From: Halalkalicoccus jeotgali B3
Lineage (GTDB): Archaea; Halobacteriota; Halobacteria; Halobacteriales; Halalkalicoccaceae
Assembly (NCBI RefSeq): GCF_000196895.1
Contig: NC_014297.1
Coordinates: 2,339,770 to 2,403,769, forward strand
DNA: 64,000 nucleotides
Direction of reading: 5' to 3'
Shown: positions 62,320 to 64,000 of the stretch, one piece after another
Layout: the number at the start of each line of letters is the position of its first letter
How positions within the stretch are numbered: the first letter of the stretch is position 1
The notes under the pieces: model-generated
What the model was told of the DNA's origin: nothing
What the model saw: only the letters and a program-made list of their open reading frames with translations
Database searches by the model: none
Program-made: the position numbers and the translations under genes

Positions 62320-63618
62320 TTACGGCGAAAGCCGTTGGCGGTCCCTCGGAAACAGAACCGCCTCGCGGATGTTGCCCAGGTCGAGCATCGTCATCACGAG
62401 CCGCTCGACGCCGTAGGCCCAGCCGGCGTGCGGCGGCATCCCGTACTTGAACATCTTCGTGTAGTACTCGAACTGTGCGGGGTCGAGCCCCTGCTGTTCG
62501 AACCCCTCCACGAGGTGGTCGTAGCGGTGTTCGCGCTGCCCGCCCGAGACCAGTTCCATGCGCGGATGCATCAGGTCGAAGCCCTTCGAGAGCTCGCCGC
62601 CCTCGTGGTCCTGGATGTAGAAGGGCTTGATCTCGCTTGGCCAGTCAGTGACGAAGTAGTGCCCGCCGACGTCGTCGCCGAGGGCCTTCTCGCCCTCCGT
62701 GGGCAGGTCGTCGCCCCAGACGAGTTGCTCGTCGAGCTCGCCGGTGGCGTTGATGCGCTCGATTGCCTCCTCGTAGGTCAGGCGCGGGAACCCCTCGGCG
62801 GGCACCTCGAAGTCGTCGTAGCCGAGCGTCTCCAACTGGGCCTCGCAGTTCTCCGCGACGCCCTCGTACGCGGCCAGGAGGGTGCGCTCGCAGGCGTCCA
62901 TCGCCTCCTCGTGGTCGATGAATGCGCTCTCGAAGTCGATCATCGTCGCCTCGTTCAGGTGCCGGGGCGTGTTGTGCTCCTCGGCCCGAAATATGGGACC
63001 GATCTCGAAGACCCGTTCGAGCCCGGAACCGACCATCAGCTGTTTGAACAGCTGCGGGCTCTGGTTCATGAAGGCCTCCTGTCCGAAGTAGGTGATCGGG
63101 AACAGCTCCGTGCCGCCTTCCGTTCCTGTGGCGACGATCTTCGGCGTGTTGATCTCCGTACAGCCGATCTCTCGGAAGCTCTCCCTGACTGCTCGGAGGA
63201 CCTCCGCGCGGATCTCGAAGATGGCTTTGGTTTCCTCTTTTCGCAGATCCAGCGTCCGGTTGTCGAGTCGCGTCGAGAGTTCGGCATCGACCTTGCCCGA
63301 GGGATCGAGCGGGAGTTCGGGTTCGGCCGACGCGATCACGTCGAGTTCCTCGGGCGTGATCTCGACGCCCGTGGGCGCGCGTGGCTCCTCCTCGACCGCG
63401 CCGGTCACCGATATCACGCTCTCGCGCGCGAGGTCGAGTCCCGTCTCGACGATCTCGTCGTCCATCTCGTCTTTCTCGAACTTGATCTGGATCTTCCCGG
63501 ATTTGTCCCGAAGGATGAGAAACGCGATGCCACCCAGATCGCGGACCTCGTGGACCCAGCCCGCGACCGTGGCGGTCTCGCCGGGTTCGGCCTCGGCGGT
63601 GTAGGTTCGGTTTTCCAT
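62320..63618 (-). CDS. aspS: Aspartate--tRNA(Asp/Asn) ligase
   Basis: A 432-residue class IIb synthetase: N-terminal OB-fold ([29 protein letters not shown]), motif 2 [47 protein letters not shown] (motif 3). I cannot tell from sequence alone whether it is discriminating or also charges tRNA-Asn. It precedes the partial GtrA gene with a 70-base gap. Confidence 0.96.
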   Translation of the reverse strand: MENRTYTAEAEPGETATVAGWVHEVRDLGGIAFLILRDKSGKIQIKFEKDEMDDEIVETGLDLARESVISVTGAVEEEPRAPTGVEITPEELDVIASAEPELPLDPSGKVDAELSTRLDNRTLDLRKEETKAIFEIRAEVLRAVRESFREIGCTEINTPKIVATGTEGGTELFPITYFGQEAFMNQSPQLFKQLMVGSGLERVFEIGPIFRAEEHNTPRHLNEATMIDFESAFIDHEEAMDACERTLLAAYEGVAENCEAQLETLGYDDFEVPAEGFPRLTYEEAIERINATGELDEQLVWGDDLPTEGEKALGDDVGGHYFVTDWPSEIKPFYIQDHEGGELSKGFDLMHPRMELVSGGQREHRYDHLVEGFEQQGLDPAQFEYYTKMFKYGMPPHAGWAYGVERLVMTMLDLGNIREAVLFPRDRQRLSP

Positions 63619-63689
63619 ACGGAGCGTTGAGCAAAGCGGGACTTAAGCCCGGCCATTTCGCTCATCCGGTCGGTCGACGGGGAGCCGAT

Positions 63690-64000
63690 TCAGACGTCCC
63701 ACGTCCAGCGCGCGTCGAGTACGTACCGGTAGACCCCGCTTATGAGGATGGCGATGATGTTCGCGATCAGGTACGCGATCCCAGACCACGTGACGATCCC
63801 GTAGAGGACGCCGAGTTGGATCGGGATCGCAGACCCCCGCACCAGGTTGGTCTTGATCAGACCGTGGAGGTACTCGCCCCAGCCCGTGTTCTTGACCGCC
63901 CGGAACGTCCAGAAGTTGTTGAGCGCGTACTGGAAGACGATCGTGATCTCGATGGCGATCGCCGCCGCGAGCAGGTAGTGGATGCCGGCGTACTCGACGA
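63690..64000 (-). CDS. GtrA family protein, C-terminal part (partial)
   Basis: The minus-strand frame is open from the window edge, with 103 codons before the TGA at 63690-63692. It shows AIAIEITIVFQYALNNFWTFRAVKN, IAYLIANIIAILISGVYRYVLDARWTWDV, the standard three-helix end of GtrA, often fused to a glycosyltransferase. It moves or helps transfer sugars through the membrane. N-terminal part lies outside the window. Confidence 0.85.
   Translation of the reverse strand, partial: VEYAGIHYLLAAAIAIEITIVFQYALNNFWTFRAVKNTGWGEYLHGLIKTNLVRGSAIPIQLGVLYGIVTWSGIAYLIANIIAILISGVYRYVLDARWTWDV

Noticed and set aside
1-64000. CRISPR array, insertion sequence, integron or prophage
   Set aside because: I saw no regularly spaced repeats, transposase motifs, integrase genes or phage structural genes anywhere in the window.

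Overview
The window is chromosomal DNA of a halophilic archaeon (class Halobacteria). It is GC-rich, its proteins are strongly acidic, and many genes are typical of haloarchaea: both tubulin-like division proteins FtsZ1 and FtsZ2, the CdrS and CdrL ribbon-helix-helix regulators, SecE and Spt5, a HalOD1 protein, a ThiR regulator, THI4, NucS, and the archaeal pantoate kinase/phosphopantothenate synthetase pair. Promoters look archaeal (TATA boxes about 26 bases before the start, several leaderless starts). I cannot name the genus from sequence reading alone. There is no rRNA, CRISPR array, insertion sequence or obvious prophage. Two tRNA genes, Tyr(GUA) and Ser(CGA), are present.

Layout. 1-12 kb: a truncated membrane protein, a DUF7344 regulator, a PHP-domain protein, a zinc-finger protein, spt5-secE, a two-gene membrane protein/lipoprotein module, ftsZ1, dtdA, a cation antiporter, aroE, a helix-hairpin-helix protein, a small regulator and a sugar nucleotidyltransferase. 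12-17 kb: Dph6-type ligase, DUF373 membrane protein, SppA-like protease and an archaeal coiled-coil protein. 17-24 kb: endonuclease IV, a methyltransferase, ncsA, an aldo/keto reductase, then the division operon cdrL-cdrS-ftsZ2, tRNA-Tyr and a pilin. 24-33 kb: a small regulator, an M24 peptidase, a decayed small gene and an eight-gene cobamide block (HAD phosphatase, cbiB, cobS, cobY, cobD, cbiZ, cobA, cbiP), ending near tRNA-Ser. 33-42 kb: HalOD1, citramalate/isopropylmalate synthase, DUF192, an FAD oxidoreductase, an HNH protein, GMP synthase subunit A, and a translation/transcription operon (rpl37ae-rpoP-pcc1-pfdB-DUF3194). 42-50 kb: a MATE transporter pseudogene, TspO, truD, cbiA, an unknown gene, nucS and mutS. 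50-64 kb: thioredoxin, export protein, DsbA, pth2, dcd-thiR-methyltransferase, thioesterase, a frameshifted membrane gene, thi4, a lipoprotein-flippase pair, the CoA gene pair, a deacetylase, aspS and a partial GtrA protein.

How the genes work together. The strongest regulatory picture is cell division: a 16-base palindrome and two further half-sites lie in the leader between cdrL and cdrS-ftsZ2. Cobamide assembly and salvage are almost complete across two loci. ThiR lies 2.6 kb from its likely target thi4. The best candidate for an undescribed module is the pair at 2717-5221, a polytopic membrane protein plus a Tat lipoprotein with a duplicated P19-like metal-binding domain and a histidine-rich linker, placed between ftsZ1 and secE-spt5. 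Three genes show frameshift or nonsense damage, and many convergent genes share or abut their stop codons.
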